64,000 nt of DNA, from positions 124,001-188,000 of the forward strand of contig NZ_JALXXL010000004.1 of NCBI RefSeq assembly GCF_025152525.1, given 5' to 3'. Below the pieces are notes generated by a model, which was not told the DNA's origin, searched no databases, and was given only the letters and a program-made list of their open reading frames with translations. The number at the start of each line of letters is the position of its first letter. Positions within the stretch are counted from its first letter, which is position 1. The stretch comes from Corynebacterium sp. p3-SID1056 (GTDB taxonomy: Bacteria > Actinomycetota > Actinomycetes > Mycobacteriales > Mycobacteriaceae). This document shows, piece by piece, positions 26,156-36,098 of this stretch. The position numbers were made by a program, and so were the translations under genes.

Positions 26156-27205
26156 GTGATTCGTATAGCCGTTATTTACGGTGGCCAGTCCACCGAGCAC
26201 TCAATTTCCTGCATCTCGGCAGGCGCCGTCATGGCGCACCTTTCGCCCGAGCGTTACGAGGTCTACCCCGTCGGCATTACGCGCGAGGGAGCCTGGGTAG
26301 AGGGCAGCCACGACCCGGTGGCGGGTGCCACGCTGCCCGAGGTTGCGGGCGAGCGCGAGGTGGCGCTCTCGCTCAACCCGGATCGCCGCGGGCAGCTTAT
26401 CGACGTCGCGACAGGCGAGGTTCGCGCCACCGTCGATGTGGCCTTCCCCGTCCTGCACGGCAAGTTCGGAGAAGACGGCACAATCCAGGGCCTGCTGGAG
26501 CTGGCTGGGTTGCCCTACGTCGGCCCAGGCGTATTGGCCTCGGCCTGCGGGATGGATAAGGAATACACCAAGACACTCGTGCGCGCCGCTGGCGTCGCGG
26601 TTGCGGGCGAGGTGGTGCTGGGCAGAGGCGAGTCGCTGGATGAAGCGCAGCGCGCGGAGCTTGGCCTTCCGGTGTTTGTGAAACCCGCCTCGGGCGGTTC
26701 CTCGATCGGCGTGTCCAAGGTGGAAAGCTGGGAGGCGCTCGACGAGGCGCTTGCACTCGCCTTTGATTCGGACGAGAAAGTGCTGGTGGAATCCGAGCTG
26801 GTCGGCGACGAAGTCGAGGTCGGCGTCATCGAGCACCCGGACGGGCGGATCGAGGCGAGTGTGCCAGCCCGCCTCAACGGCACCGAGGACTCGGCCGAAG
26901 GCTTCTACGGGTTCGAGACAAAGTACTTGGAAGATGGGGTGACGGCGACGATCCCCGCGCCCTACGACGACGCGGTGATCGAGCAGCTTCAGCAGCTTGC
27001 GTTGCGGTGTTTCCGGGCGCTGAACTGCAAGTCGCTCGCGCGCATCGACTTCTTCGTCACCGCAGAGGGCCCGGTGCTCAACGAGATCAACACGATGCCC
27101 GGCTTCACCCCGATTTCCATGTACCCCCAGGTGTGGCAAGCCAGCGGGCTTGACTACCCGGAGATGCTGGACCTGCTCGTCACCACCGCGCTGGCCCGCG
27201 CCTAA
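26156..27205 (+). CDS. ddl: D-alanine--D-alanine ligase
   Basis: 349 aa ATP-grasp enzyme joining two D-Ala for peptidoglycan. Motifs: VIYGGQSTEHSISCISAGAV at the N-terminus, LHGKFGEDGTIQGLLE, VKPASGGSSIGVSKVE, and the C-terminal LNEINTMPGFTPISMYPQ. Start is GTG 26156 with TAGTCT (26144-26149) 6 bases before, leaderless. Its last four bases overlap the end of the convergent DUF3515 gene. Confidence 0.96.
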   Translation: MIRIAVIYGGQSTEHSISCISAGAVMAHLSPERYEVYPVGITREGAWVEGSHDPVAGATLPEVAGEREVALSLNPDRRGQLIDVATGEVRATVDVAFPVLHGKFGEDGTIQGLLELAGLPYVGPGVLASACGMDKEYTKTLVRAAGVAVAGEVVLGRGESLDEAQRAELGLPVFVKPASGGSSIGVSKVESWEALDEALALAFDSDEKVLVESELVGDEVEVGVIEHPDGRIEASVPARLNGTEDSAEGFYGFETKYLEDGVTATIPAPYDDAVIEQLQQLALRCFRALNCKSLARIDFFVTAEGPVLNEINTMPGFTPISMYPQVWQASGLDYPEMLDLLVTTALARA

Positions 27206-28149
27206 CGCTCGGGCAGCGTGTCCGCGATCAACTTCGACAGGTTGGTCACGGCCTCGTTGCCCTCGGACTGTGGCAGCGACGCGGCTACATCGGTGACCCG
27301 CCCGAGCGCGTACCAGGTCGACGTGGTCGTGCCGTTGGCGAGCGTGGTGTCCTCGAACCAGGGGATGTCATTGACCTGCGAAAGTTGCGCGCCCGCAGCG
27401 TAGTGCTCCGGTTCCGCTACGCCGCACCGCACGACGATCGGTTCCTTGCCCTCGGCAATCCAGGCCACCGTGTGTTCGGTTGCTGGCTCCACCCGGCGGT
27501 AGCCGGTGGCGATGTCCTGCGGCGCGGCGTCGATAAGCGAGCTGCATGCCGCGGCATCTTCCGGATTGGCCGCGCGCTGGAGCTGCGTCAGGGGTGCTTC
27601 GCCCACCGGCTGCTCGCCGGCCGGCAGCGCAGCCAAGTCCAGGCCCTCGAGGGGAGTGTCGGCCTTGCCCAGGGAAGCCTCGTCCGCGGTCACGGCGACG
27701 GCCGGCTCGCGATCCACGCTGAACCAGGTAGCAAGCGTGGACCCCGGGGTCGCATCGTCGACGCGCAGCCAACGCGCGCCCGCGGCCTCGAAGACGAGGG
27801 GCTCGGAGTACGCCGTGTACTGCGCGGGCATGTGCACCCCGCAGCGTAGGGTGATGCGTTCGGTGGAGGAGGACTGCCAGGCGGCCGCGCCCGCGGGTGC
27901 CGGATCCGCGAGCTCGGCGCGCCGGTGGCCGTTGAGTTTTTCCGGCAGGGAAGCGACGAGCGCGGCGCACTCGGGCGAGTCCGCTGCGGGCGAGTCGAGC
28001 TGCGACATCGCGACCGGCTGCTGCGCTGCCTGCTTCACGAAGTAGCGCGCGCCACCGAGGACTACCGCGACGAACGCCAGCGCGAGCCCAAGGCTCACAA
28101 TTACTGTGGTTCGGTTAATCTGTGAATCGTTCGCCGCGGAATCAGTCAT
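27202..28149 (-). CDS. DUF3515-family secreted or membrane-anchored protein
   Basis: 315 aa. One N-terminal hydrophobic helix (TTVIVSLGLALAFVAVVLGG) and an extracytoplasmic remainder with paired Cys residues (SPECAALV, LRCGV, AACSSLI, VRCGV), two repeats of the same unit: ECAALVASLP...LRCGV and AACSSLIDAAP...VRCGV. The same gene lies between ddl and thiL in M. tuberculosis (Rv2980 type). Function unknown. ATG 28149 is supported by TAGACT on the minus strand (28163-28158), 8 bases upstream; the longer frame runs back through thiL and is not real. Confidence 0.82.
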   Translation of the reverse strand: MTDSAANDSQINRTTVIVSLGLALAFVAVVLGGARYFVKQAAQQPVAMSQLDSPAADSPECAALVASLPEKLNGHRRAELADPAPAGAAAWQSSSTERITLRCGVHMPAQYTAYSEPLVFEAAGARWLRVDDATPGSTLATWFSVDREPAVAVTADEASLGKADTPLEGLDLAALPAGEQPVGEAPLTQLQRAANPEDAAACSSLIDAAPQDIATGYRRVEPATEHTVAWIAEGKEPIVVRCGVAEPEHYAAGAQLSQVNDIPWFEDTTLANGTTTSTWYALGRVTDVAASLPQSEGNEAVTNLSKLIADTLPER

Positions 28150-28183
28150 GGCGTCACAGTCTATCGAAAGGTGCGTGCCCCTC

Positions 28184-29149
28184 GTGATCACTACCGGGTT
28201 CCCCACCGTGGGTCCCTCGCTCGCCGAGGTGGGGGAGCGCGCCGTCATCGACGCCATCGTGGCGGCCTCGCCCTCGCCAATCAACGGCGACGACGCCGCG
28301 GTGCTTACCCCGTCAACCCCCAATTCGCGCGTGGTCGCCGCCACCGACATGCTCGTCGAGGGCCGCCACTTCCGCGCCGACGTCACCACCCCGGAAAGCG
28401 TCGGACGCAAGGCAGTGATACAGAACTTCGCCGACATCGAGGCGATGGGGGCGCGCCCAATCGCCGCGCTGTTGGCCATCGCCGCCCCGCCGACGACCCC
28501 GCTGTCGGTCATCGAAGGCCTCGCGCGCGGCGTCGGCGCGGCGACCGAGGCGTACTCCACCGAGCTCGTCGGCGGTGACGTTACGCAGTCGCGGCAGCTG
28601 GTCATCTCTGTGGCCGCGATCGGCTCGCTCGGCGGCAACCGGGAGCCGCTGACCATGGCCGCGGCCCGCCCGGGGCAGCGGGTGGTGGCGCACGGCACCA
28701 TCGGCTATTCGGCCGCGGGCTTCGCGCTTCTCGACGCCCGCGTGGACATCCCCGAAGCCCTCGAACCACTCGTCCGCGCCCACCAGGTCCCGCAACTGAC
28801 CCCGGGCCGCGGTGTGGTCGCGCGCGCAGCAGGGGCGACGGCGATGACGGACAACTCGGACGGGCTCATCCGCGACCTCACCCGGCTCGCGGAGCGCTCC
28901 GGGGTAGGCTTGGACCTCTCCGCGCTGGCGATCGCGCCCGATGATCTACTCAGACAGGCCGGGAAGCTGCTCGGTGTCGACCCGTGGCAGTGGGTGCTCA
29001 CTGGGGGAGAGGACCACACGCTGCTGGGCACGTGCGACGGCTCAGCACCGGTGGGGTTCCGCTCCATCGGCACCGTCACCCGCGCCCCGGGCGTGCGCAT
29101 CGACGGCGAAGCGCCGGCCTACACCGAAGGATGGGAGAGTTTCGGATGA
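28184..29149 (+). CDS. thiL: Thiamine-monophosphate kinase
   Basis: 321 aa from the start chosen here; phosphorylates thiamine monophosphate to the active diphosphate. PurM-like fold with [52 protein letters not shown] and [11 protein letters not shown] motifs. The start is uncertain: GTG 28184 has GAAAGG 12 bases upstream, GTG 28175 is 3 bases from the same site, and ATG 28148 would overlap the divergent DUF3515 start codon. Stop overlaps the ATG of ung (ATGA), so the two are coupled. Confidence 0.9.
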   Translation: MITTGFPTVGPSLAEVGERAVIDAIVAASPSPINGDDAAVLTPSTPNSRVVAATDMLVEGRHFRADVTTPESVGRKAVIQNFADIEAMGARPIAALLAIAAPPTTPLSVIEGLARGVGAATEAYSTELVGGDVTQSRQLVISVAAIGSLGGNREPLTMAAARPGQRVVAHGTIGYSAAGFALLDARVDIPEALEPLVRAHQVPQLTPGRGVVARAAGATAMTDNSDGLIRDLTRLAERSGVGLDLSALAIAPDDLLRQAGKLLGVDPWQWVLTGGEDHTLLGTCDGSAPVGFRSIGTVTRAPGVRIDGEAPAYTEGWESFG

Positions 29150-29790
29150 ACCTACCGGTACACGAAAGCTGGCAGGAACCGCTGCGCGGCGTGGAGGAGC
29201 AGATCCACGCCATGGGGGATTTCCTGCGCGCAGAGCAGGCCTACCTGCCGCGCGGCAACGATATCCTGCGCGCTTTCGCCGACCCCTTTGACCAGGTGCG
29301 CGTGCTGATCGTCGGCCAGGACCCGTATCCCACGCCCGGCCACCCCATGGGCTTGGCCTTTTCCACCCAACCCGGGGTGAAGCCACCGCGCAGCCTGGTC
29401 AATATCTATAAGGAGCTCCACGACGACCTCGGAATACCCCCGCGCGCGGACGGCGACCTCTCGTCCTGGTCGCGCCAGGGCATCTTGCTGCTCAACCGCG
29501 TGTTGACCGTGCGGCCGGGCGCACCCGCCTCACATCGCGGGAAGGGCTGGGAGCAGGTCACCGAGGCCGCGATCACCGCCCTTGCGCAGCGCGAGACGCC
29601 ACTCGTCGCCATTCTGTGGGGCCGCGACGCCCAAAGCGCGGCCCGCTTCCTTGGCGACACCCCACGAATCGAATCGCCGCACCCCTCGCCGCTGTCCGCC
29701 AGCCGTGGTTTCTTCGGCTCGCGGCCCTTTTCGCGCGCAAACCAGGCCTTGGTCGACCAAGGTGGGCAGCCGGTGGACTGGGGCCTGTAA
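29146..29790 (+). CDS. ung: Uracil-DNA glycosylase (family 1)
   Basis: 214 aa repair enzyme excising uracil from DNA. Active-site motif [17 protein letters not shown] (Asp activates water), uracil-binding [11 protein letters not shown] and the C-terminal [18 protein letters not shown] minor-groove loop are intact. Starts in the ATGA overlap with thiL. Length is typical. Confidence 0.96.
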   Translation: MNLPVHESWQEPLRGVEEQIHAMGDFLRAEQAYLPRGNDILRAFADPFDQVRVLIVGQDPYPTPGHPMGLAFSTQPGVKPPRSLVNIYKELHDDLGIPPRADGDLSSWSRQGILLLNRVLTVRPGAPASHRGKGWEQVTEAAITALAQRETPLVAILWGRDAQSAARFLGDTPRIESPHPSPLSASRGFFGSRPFSRANQALVDQGGQPVDWGL

Positions 29791-29793
29791 GAT
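29788..29793 (+). promoter_or_regulatory. -10 element before the DAK-domain gene
   Basis: TAAGAT lies 8 bases before ATG 29802 and overlaps the end of ung (stop TAA 29788-29790), a leaderless arrangement. Confidence 0.5.
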
Positions 29794-29801
29794 ATCCGCT
29801 C

Positions 29802-31394
29802 ATGGTGACTCCTCCCCGCTTCGACGGTGCCCGCCTGCGTGCCTGGGCGCAGCGCGCTGCAGCTGAACTCGACCGTCGGCGGGTGGAGATTAACGAGCTC
29901 AACGTCTTTCCCGTCCCGGACGCGGACACCGGCTCGAACATGGCGCACACGATGGCCGCCGCCGTCGCCGCCACCGAGGCACTTCCCGCAGACGCGAGCG
30001 CCTCGCAAGTCGCCGAAGCGCTCGCGCAGGGCGCGGTGCACGGGGCGCGCGGGAATTCCGGGGTGGTCCTCTCTCAGGTGTTGCGCGGGCTCGCGCAGTC
30101 CATGGTGGAGGAAACCGCCGGCGGGGTCGTGGTCGCCGAGGCGCTCGCCGCGGCAGTGCGCTTCGCTGACCGCGCGATTGCAGAGCCCGTCGAGGGTACC
30201 GTGATCACGGTGCTGCGCGCCGCTGCGGTTGCCGCCCAGGAAGCGGTGGCAGAGGCGGGCGGTGCGCCGTCGATAAGCAGGGTGGCGGCTGCGGCGACGG
30301 AGGCAGCGCGCATCGCGCTGGCGAATACCCCCTCCCAGCTCGCCGCGCTGCGCGAGGCCGGGGTCGTCGATGCCGGCGGCACTGGCCTGGTGATTTTGCT
30401 CGAAGCGCTTGTCGACGAAACCGCGCAGACAACCACGGGAACGGCCGCAGCAGCGACGGGGGTCCTGCTCGAGCTGCACGACACGGACACGGCTGCGGCA
30501 GCGACACATTCGCAGCACGGGGTGCCGGGGAACCTGGAGGTGATGTACTTCTTCCGCGGGGACCTCGACGCGCTGGAGACCACGCTGCGCGAGCTCGGCG
30601 ACAGCCTCGTGATCGCGCGCGCAGGCGACACCGAGGGCACCGTGCACATCCACTCCACGCGCGCCGGCGCCGTCATCGAGGCCGCCTACGCCGCAGGCGA
30701 GGTCAGCGACCTGCGGCTAGAAGTTCTGCCCGCAGAACCCGTCACTGACACCCCCGGACGCACGATTATCGCCGTCACACCACCCGGCTCGTTGACCGAG
30801 CTCTACACGCAGGCCGGCGCGATTACCGTCGCCCCGGACGAGGATGTGGTGGCTGACGTGCTCGCAGCGATTCGCCGCTCCGGCGCGCAGGAGATCATCT
30901 TGCTGCCCAACGGTTTGCTGGACAGCCGCAACCTGGTCGCGGTGGAGAAGGCAGCGCGCGCCTTCGAGCAATCCATCACGCTTTTGCCGACCGTCCGCCT
31001 GGTCTCCGGCATCGCAGCGCTGACCGTGCACGATGCGGCACAGCCGCTGGCCACGGCCGCGTTTACCATGTCGGAGGCGGCCGGCGAGATGCGCACCGCC
31101 GTGGCGCACCGTGCGGAGAAAGCCGGGCTGATCCAGGGCGGGCCCGTGGGCAAGGGTGACATCATCGTCAGCGCGCATGGAGAAACTGTACTTATTGCCG
31201 ACACCGCCGCAGAGGCGTTGAGCGGTGCCTGTGCACGCCTGCTCGAGCACGGGGGTGAGCAGGTCACCGTGCTTTACGACCCGCTCGCCATCGACGCGTC
31301 GCAGCTGGCTGGCCTTGAGGAGACACTTGGCGTGGACGTGATGATCTACCCCGCCGATGGCCTCGGTGCGGTGGCGGAGATCGGGGTAGAGTAG
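29802..31394 (+). CDS. DhaL/DAK-domain protein, FakA-like kinase
   Basis: 530 aa. N-terminal DhaL (dihydroxyacetone kinase C-terminal type) domain about 10-200, with INELNVFPVPDADTGSNM binding Mg-ADP phosphates and GARGNSGVVLSQVLRG; then a FakA-type middle/C-terminal domain from about 230 (EVMYFFRGDLDALE; GDTEGTVHIHS; IVSAHG). Homologues phosphorylate fatty acids bound to FakB/DegV proteins; no degV gene is adjacent here. In M. tuberculosis the equivalent lies between ung and recG, in two frames (Rv2975c/Rv2974c). recG follows, its -10 lying inside the end of this gene. Confidence 0.85.
   Translation: MVTPPRFDGARLRAWAQRAAAELDRRRVEINELNVFPVPDADTGSNMAHTMAAAVAATEALPADASASQVAEALAQGAVHGARGNSGVVLSQVLRGLAQSMVEETAGGVVVAEALAAAVRFADRAIAEPVEGTVITVLRAAAVAAQEAVAEAGGAPSISRVAAAATEAARIALANTPSQLAALREAGVVDAGGTGLVILLEALVDETAQTTTGTAAAATGVLLELHDTDTAAAATHSQHGVPGNLEVMYFFRGDLDALETTLRELGDSLVIARAGDTEGTVHIHSTRAGAVIEAAYAAGEVSDLRLEVLPAEPVTDTPGRTIIAVTPPGSLTELYTQAGAITVAPDEDVVADVLAAIRRSGAQEIILLPNGLLDSRNLVAVEKAARAFEQSITLLPTVRLVSGIAALTVHDAAQPLATAAFTMSEAAGEMRTAVAHRAEKAGLIQGGPVGKGDIIVSAHGETVLIADTAAEALSGACARLLEHGGEQVTVLYDPLAIDASQLAGLEETLGVDVMIYPADGLGAVAEIGVE
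31387..31392 (+). promoter_or_regulatory. -10 element, leaderless start of recG
   Basis: TAGAGT overlaps the stop codon of the DAK gene and ends 7 bases before ATG 31400. Confidence 0.6.
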
Positions 31395-31399
31395 CGGCC

Positions 31400-33502
31400 A
31401 TGCTTGGGTTTGAAGATACGCGCCCGCTGAACCTGGTTATCCCCTTAAAACAGGCTCGGGCGCTGTCCAAACACCTCGGCATCGACACGTGCGGTCAGCT
31501 TTTGCAGCACTACCCGCGCCGCTACCTGCAATACGGCAAGGGCACCGACCTGCGCGAGATGGAAGAAGGCACCACCGCCACCGTCATCGGCTGGGTGGAA
31601 AGCGCCACGCCGATCTCGAACAAGAAGAACCCGCGCCGCCCGATCTACCGCATCGAAGTCGACGACGGCTACCAGCGCGTCGCCGCCACCTTCTTCGGCT
31701 CCACGTATGCGCAGCGCGTGCTCAAACCAGGTCGCCGCGTCATGCTCAACGGCAAGCTCAGCTTCTTTCGCGACTCCCCGCAGCTACAGCACCCGGACTT
31801 CGTGCTTCTCGACGGGCCCACCCAGGCCACTGGCTCCCTCAAACAACTCATGCATTTCGGCCAGCTCGAGGACATCCTCGCCGGGCGCGAATGGCTCCCG
31901 CTCTACCCGGCGAAGAAGGGTGTGAGTACGTGGACCATCATGGGCGCAGTGCACGCGGTGCTGCGCGACCTACCGCAGATTGAGGAGCCGCTCGGCTTTA
32001 CGCCCATCGGGATGCTGCCGCTCAACGCGGCGGTCCGCCAGATCCACGAGCCCGGCCCGGACGGCCCCGCCCGCGCGCTGGAGCGCCTGAAGTACGACGA
32101 GGCGCTTTCTGTCGCACTCGCGATGGGTGTGCGACGCGCAGACGTCGCACACCGGCGCGCACCGGCCTTGCCCCGCGTGCCCGGCCGCGACCAGGAGACG
32201 CTGCTGGAGCGCCTGCCCTTCGAGCTCACGCACGGTCAGTCGCAGGTGTTTCACGAGATCTCCGCAGACATGTCCGCGGTCAAACCCATGAGCCGCCTAC
32301 TGCAGGGCGAGGTCGGCTCCGGCAAGACCGTCATCGCCGCCCTTGCGATGCTGCAGGCCGTGGACAACGGTGCGCAGGCGGCGCTGCTTGCCCCGACAGA
32401 GGTGCTCGCGCTCCAGCACGCCCGCTCGTTGACCGAGCTGATGATGCGTGCCGGCCTGCCCACGAGAGTCGTCGCGCTGACGGGGTCCATGTCGGCCGCC
32501 CAAAAGCAGGAGGCGCTTTTGCACATCGTCTCGGGCGAGGCCGACATCGTGGTGGGCACCCACGCCCTGATCCAGGATTCGGTGGAGTTTTTCCGCCTGG
32601 GCGCGGTTGTCGTCGATGAGCAGCACCGCTTCGGCGTGGAGCAGCGCGATCAACTGCGCGCGAAGGCGGGGGAGACCACCCCGCACCTGTTGGTCATGAC
32701 CGCGACCCCGATCCCGCGCACCATCGCGATCACGGTCTTCGGGGACCTAAGCGTTTCCACGCTCAAGGAGCTGCCGGGCGGGCGCAAGCCGATCCGCTCA
32801 TCGGTGGTCCCAGAATTTAAGCCAGCCTGGGTGGCCCGCGCCTGGGAGAAGATACGCGAGGAAATCGCGCAGGGCCGCCAGGCCTACGTGGTGTGCCCGC
32901 GGATTGAGGGCGAGGGTGGCGTGGAGGAGGTCGCCGCCTACCTCTCCGCCGAGGAGTTTCCGGACAGCGAGGTTGCCGTGCTCCACGGACGGATGAAGGG
33001 CGAGGTAAAAGACGCGGTGATGGCCGATTTTGCCGCGGGCGCGATCGACGTCCTGGTCTCCACCACGGTCATCGAGGTCGGCGTCGACGTGCCTAATGCG
33101 AGCGTGATGATGGTACGCGAGGCCGAACACTTCGGTGTGTCCCAGCTCCACCAGTTGCGAGGGCGCGTCGGGCGCGGCGGCTACGAGTCGTGGTGTCTGT
33201 TCCACACGCTGGCGGAGCAGTCATCCCCGTCATTTACCCGCGTGCAGCAGGTCGCGGCGACCACGGACGGTTTCGCGCTCGCCGAGTTGGACCTGCTCAA
33301 CCGGCGCGAGGGCGACGTGCTCGGCACCGACCAGTCGGGCCTGCACCGCACGTTGCGCCTGATCAACCTGGTCGACGATCTCGAGCTCGTCGAGCGCGCC
33401 TACCGCGACGCCGGCAGCATTGTCGCCGACAACATCGAGTTCGCCCGCCGCGCCACCGCCAACTTCGTCGCCGAGGATTTCGAGTACCTGGATAAGAGCT
33501 AG
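31400..33502 (+). CDS. recG: ATP-dependent DNA helicase RecG
   Basis: 700 aa superfamily 2 helicase that remodels stalled forks and Holliday junctions. N-terminal wedge/OB domain (about 50-170), Walker A GEVGSGKT at about 305, DEQH box (VVDEQHRFG), TATPIPRT, and motif VI QLRGRVGRGGYES. Length is normal. ATG 31400 with no ribosome site, consistent with a leaderless message. Confidence 0.96.
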   Translation: MLGFEDTRPLNLVIPLKQARALSKHLGIDTCGQLLQHYPRRYLQYGKGTDLREMEEGTTATVIGWVESATPISNKKNPRRPIYRIEVDDGYQRVAATFFGSTYAQRVLKPGRRVMLNGKLSFFRDSPQLQHPDFVLLDGPTQATGSLKQLMHFGQLEDILAGREWLPLYPAKKGVSTWTIMGAVHAVLRDLPQIEEPLGFTPIGMLPLNAAVRQIHEPGPDGPARALERLKYDEALSVALAMGVRRADVAHRRAPALPRVPGRDQETLLERLPFELTHGQSQVFHEISADMSAVKPMSRLLQGEVGSGKTVIAALAMLQAVDNGAQAALLAPTEVLALQHARSLTELMMRAGLPTRVVALTGSMSAAQKQEALLHIVSGEADIVVGTHALIQDSVEFFRLGAVVVDEQHRFGVEQRDQLRAKAGETTPHLLVMTATPIPRTIAITVFGDLSVSTLKELPGGRKPIRSSVVPEFKPAWVARAWEKIREEIAQGRQAYVVCPRIEGEGGVEEVAAYLSAEEFPDSEVAVLHGRMKGEVKDAVMADFAAGAIDVLVSTTVIEVGVDVPNASVMMVREAEHFGVSQLHQLRGRVGRGGYESWCLFHTLAEQSSPSFTRVQQVAATTDGFALAELDLLNRREGDVLGTDQSGLHRTLRLINLVDDLELVERAYRDAGSIVADNIEFARRATANFVAEDFEYLDKS

Positions 33503-33517
33503 GCCGGGAGCGCGCGT

Positions 33518-33523
33518 TAGAGT
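33518..33523 (+). promoter_or_regulatory. -10 element, leaderless start of rsmD
   Basis: TAGAGT, the same hexamer as before recG, ends 7 bases before ATG 33531. Confidence 0.6.
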
Positions 33524-33530
33524 GTGTGGC

Positions 33531-34115
33531 ATGAACCGCATCATTTCCGGCGAAGCCCGCGGCCGAAAAATCAAGGTCCCGCCCGAAGGCACCCGCCCGA
33601 CGTCCGACCGTGCCCGCGAAGGCCTCTTTTCCTCCCTGCAGGTGCGTTTCGGTTTTGCGGGGGCGAACGTGTTGGATCTGTTCGCCGGCTCGGGCGCACT
33701 CGGACTGGAGGCGGCCTCGCGCGGCGCGCAGCAGGTAGTCCTCGTGGAGAACGATCCGCGCGCTGTCGCCGTCATCGAGCACAACGCGAAGGTGGTTGGC
33801 CACCCGGACGTGCGCGTCGAGCCGGTCAAGGCGTCGACCTACGTCGCCCGCGCGCCGCGGAACCACTTCCACATGGTGCTCGCCGACCCGCCCTACGAAC
33901 TCGCCGATGAGGCGGTGGCCGAAATGGTGTCCGCGCTTGAGCCCCTGCTTGTCGACGGCGCCGTGGTCGTCGTCGAGCGCCACCGCGAAAGCCCCGAGAC
34001 CGCCTGGCCCGAGTCGTTTACCCCGACGGGTCAGAAGCTGAAGAAGCGCACCTACGGCATTGCGCGCATGGACATGGCCGTCTATTCAACCAGCACAGAA
34101 AAGGAAAACGCATGA
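33531..34115 (+). CDS. rsmD: 16S rRNA (guanine(966)-N2)-methyltransferase
   Basis: 194 aa SAM-dependent enzyme modifying G966 of 16S rRNA. SAM motif LDLFAGSGALGLEAASRGA, acidic VENDPRA and catalytic LADPPYE; N-terminal GEARGRKIKVPP and TRPTSDRAREGLF are family features. The stop overlaps the coaD ATG by four bases (ATGA), so coaD is translationally coupled. Confidence 0.95.
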   Translation: MNRIISGEARGRKIKVPPEGTRPTSDRAREGLFSSLQVRFGFAGANVLDLFAGSGALGLEAASRGAQQVVLVENDPRAVAVIEHNAKVVGHPDVRVEPVKASTYVARAPRNHFHMVLADPPYELADEAVAEMVSALEPLLVDGAVVVVERHRESPETAWPESFTPTGQKLKKRTYGIARMDMAVYSTSTEKENA

Positions 34116-34588
34116 CGATCGCAGTCTGCCCCGGCTCCTTCGACCCGATCACCAACGGGCACTTAGACATTGTGCGCCGCGCCTCCCGCAGCTTCGACGA
34201 GGTCGTCGTCCTCGTTACCGGCAACCCGGCGAAGTCCTCGGGGCTGTTTAGCGTCGACGAGCGCATGGAGCTCATTCGCGAGGTCACCGCCGACCTCGTC
34301 GGTGTGCGCGTGGATTCTTGGGCGGGCCTGTTGGTGGACTACACCAACGAGCACCACGTCACAGCACTGGTCAAGGGCTTGCGCTCCTCTCTCGACTACG
34401 ACTACGAGCTGCCGATGGCGCAGATGAACCGGCGGCTTTCCGGCATCGACACCTACTTCCTCATGACCGACGAGAAGTACGGCTACGTCTCCTCCTCACT
34501 GTGCAAGGAGGTGGCGAAGTACGGCGGCGACGTCACCGGGCTGGTGCCGCCTGCCGTGCGCGCGGCGATGGAGGCGAAGTTTCGTTGA
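34112..34588 (+). CDS. coaD: Phosphopantetheine adenylyltransferase
   Basis: 158 aa, penultimate step of coenzyme A synthesis (4'-phosphopantetheine plus ATP to dephospho-CoA). T/HxGH motif in GSFDPITNGHLDI, RSSLDYDYELPMAQMN and YGYVSSSLCKEVAKYGG are diagnostic. coaE, the last step, is elsewhere in the window (47.3 kb). Confidence 0.97.
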   Translation: MTIAVCPGSFDPITNGHLDIVRRASRSFDEVVVLVTGNPAKSSGLFSVDERMELIREVTADLVGVRVDSWAGLLVDYTNEHHVTALVKGLRSSLDYDYELPMAQMNRRLSGIDTYFLMTDEKYGYVSSSLCKEVAKYGGDVTGLVPPAVRAAMEAKFR

Positions 34589-35325
34589 TCTGGCTCGCGA
34601 TCGGCGTCGCGCTCGTTGTGGCCGCCGGCGCCATTTCGCAGCGCGTCTCCGGCATGGGCCTCGGGCTGATTTCCGCGCCTGCGCTCTCGCTCATGTTGGG
34701 CCCTGTCGTGGGCATCATCTTGATCAACGTGCTGGCCACCTTCAACGCGGTGGCCAACACGTGGTCCATGCGCGCTGATATCGACTGGAAGAAGTGGGCC
34801 CCGATCGCCGCCGGACTCATCTTCGGAGCGGTGCCGGGGGCCTTTGTCATCCGCGCAGTCTCACCCTCGGTCCTGCTGGTCGTGGTGGGGGTGCTGCTGA
34901 TTCTGGCGCTAAGCGTCGTCACGATCGGCAAGCGCTACGTGCCCCGGGTCGAGGGTGTGCTGCCCGCAGCCCTGTCCGGCGCGGTTGGCGGGTTTATGAA
35001 CACGCTCGCCGGCGTAGCGGGGCCCGCGATCACCGTCTACTCCCAGGCTGCGCGGTGGCCGCAGCGCACTTATGCGGCCACCCTCCAACCCATCTTCTTG
35101 TGCTCCGGGGCGATCTCTTTCCTGATCAAGGAGGTCACCGGGGCGGCGAACCTCGCTTCCATCCCAGTCGCGTTCTGGGTGGCCGCCGCAATCGGGCTGG
35201 TCGTCGGTCAGGTCGTTGGCACGAGGCTCGCCCCGCGTGTGCCCGCCGCCAAGGCGCACAAGGTCGCGCTTGGCCTGGCATTCTTCGGGGGCTTCACAGC
35301 GCTGCTGCGCGGACTGATTGCTTAA
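34585..35325 (+). CDS. TSUP (TauE/SafE)-family membrane exporter
   Basis: 246 aa with about eight hydrophobic segments; small-residue repeats [18 protein letters not shown] and [18 protein letters not shown] match the two halves of the sulfite/organosulfur exporter family. Substrate unknown. The start is probably TTG 34585, overlapping the coaD stop (TTGA), with GGAGG 10 bases upstream; translation would be coupled to coaD. Converges with the amino-acid ABC operon. Confidence 0.82.
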   Translation: MIWLAIGVALVVAAGAISQRVSGMGLGLISAPALSLMLGPVVGIILINVLATFNAVANTWSMRADIDWKKWAPIAAGLIFGAVPGAFVIRAVSPSVLLVVVGVLLILALSVVTIGKRYVPRVEGVLPAALSGAVGGFMNTLAGVAGPAITVYSQAARWPQRTYAATLQPIFLCSGAISFLIKEVTGAANLASIPVAFWVAAAIGLVVGQVVGTRLAPRVPAAKAHKVALGLAFFGGFTALLRGLIA

Positions 35326-36095
35326 AAGAGGGTAGACAAAAACGCCTTCGTGCGTTCTTCCTGCGGGTTGTCCAGCACCTCGGCGGGCGTGCCGTACTCG
35401 ATGATTTGGCCGTTCGCCATGAAAGCCACGTGGTCGGCAACCTCGTGCGCGAACGCCATCTCGTGGGTGACCACCATCATGGTCATACCGCCGGCCGCCA
35501 GGTCCTTCATCACGCGAAGCACCTCGCCGACGAGTTCAGGGTCGAGGGCGGAGGTTGGCTCGTCGAAAAGCATGAGCTTCGGGTCCATCGCCACCGCGCG
35601 CGCGATTGCGACGCGCTGCTGCTGCCCGCCCGAAAGCTGGATCGGGAATGCCTCGGCTTTCGACGCAAGCCCGACCATCTCGAGCAACTCCATCGCGCGG
35701 GCCTTCGCCTTTGTCGGGTTCTCGCCCTTGACGTGGATCGGTGCCTCGATGATGTTTTCCAGCACGGTGCGGTGGCCGAAGAGGTTGAAGTTCTGGAAGA
35801 CCATGCCGATGTCGCGGCGCTGCTTCGCCGCGTCCTTCTCGCTCATCTCGTAGAGCACACCGCCGCGCTCGCGATAGCCGATGAGGTCGCCGTCGACGTA
35901 GAGCCGACCGGCGTTGACCTTCTCGAGGTGGTTCACGCAGCGCAAAAAGGTGGATTTACCCGAACCCGACGGGCCGATCAGACAGGTGACGCTCCCGGGC
36001 ATCACCTCCAGATTGATGCCCTTGAGCACATCGAGCTGCCCAAAGGACTTCCACACGTCCACCGCTTGAATCATCGGCGTAGTTTTCACCGTCAT
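35322..36095 (-). CDS. Polar amino-acid ABC transporter, ATP-binding protein
   Basis: 257 aa GlnQ/GluA-type ATPase. Walker [10 protein letters not shown], signature [14 protein letters not shown], Walker [13 protein letters not shown], switch His in [11 protein letters not shown]. Third gene of the operon after binding protein and permease; drives uptake of an amino acid, by family probably a glutamate/glutamine or basic amino acid. Three bp separate it from the permease gene. Overlaps the end of the TSUP gene by 4 bp. Confidence 0.93.
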   Translation of the reverse strand: MTVKTTPMIQAVDVWKSFGQLDVLKGINLEVMPGSVTCLIGPSGSGKSTFLRCVNHLEKVNAGRLYVDGDLIGYRERGGVLYEMSEKDAAKQRRDIGMVFQNFNLFGHRTVLENIIEAPIHVKGENPTKAKARAMELLEMVGLASKAEAFPIQLSGGQQQRVAIARAVAMDPKLMLFDEPTSALDPELVGEVLRVMKDLAAGGMTMMVVTHEMAFAHEVADHVAFMANGQIIEYGTPAEVLDNPQEERTKAFLSTLF

Positions 36096-36098
36096 GGG

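Noticed and set aside
27202..28701. 499-codon reading of the DUF3515 gene
   Set aside because: The first 184 codons lie opposite thiL and precede the -10; the real start is ATG 28149.
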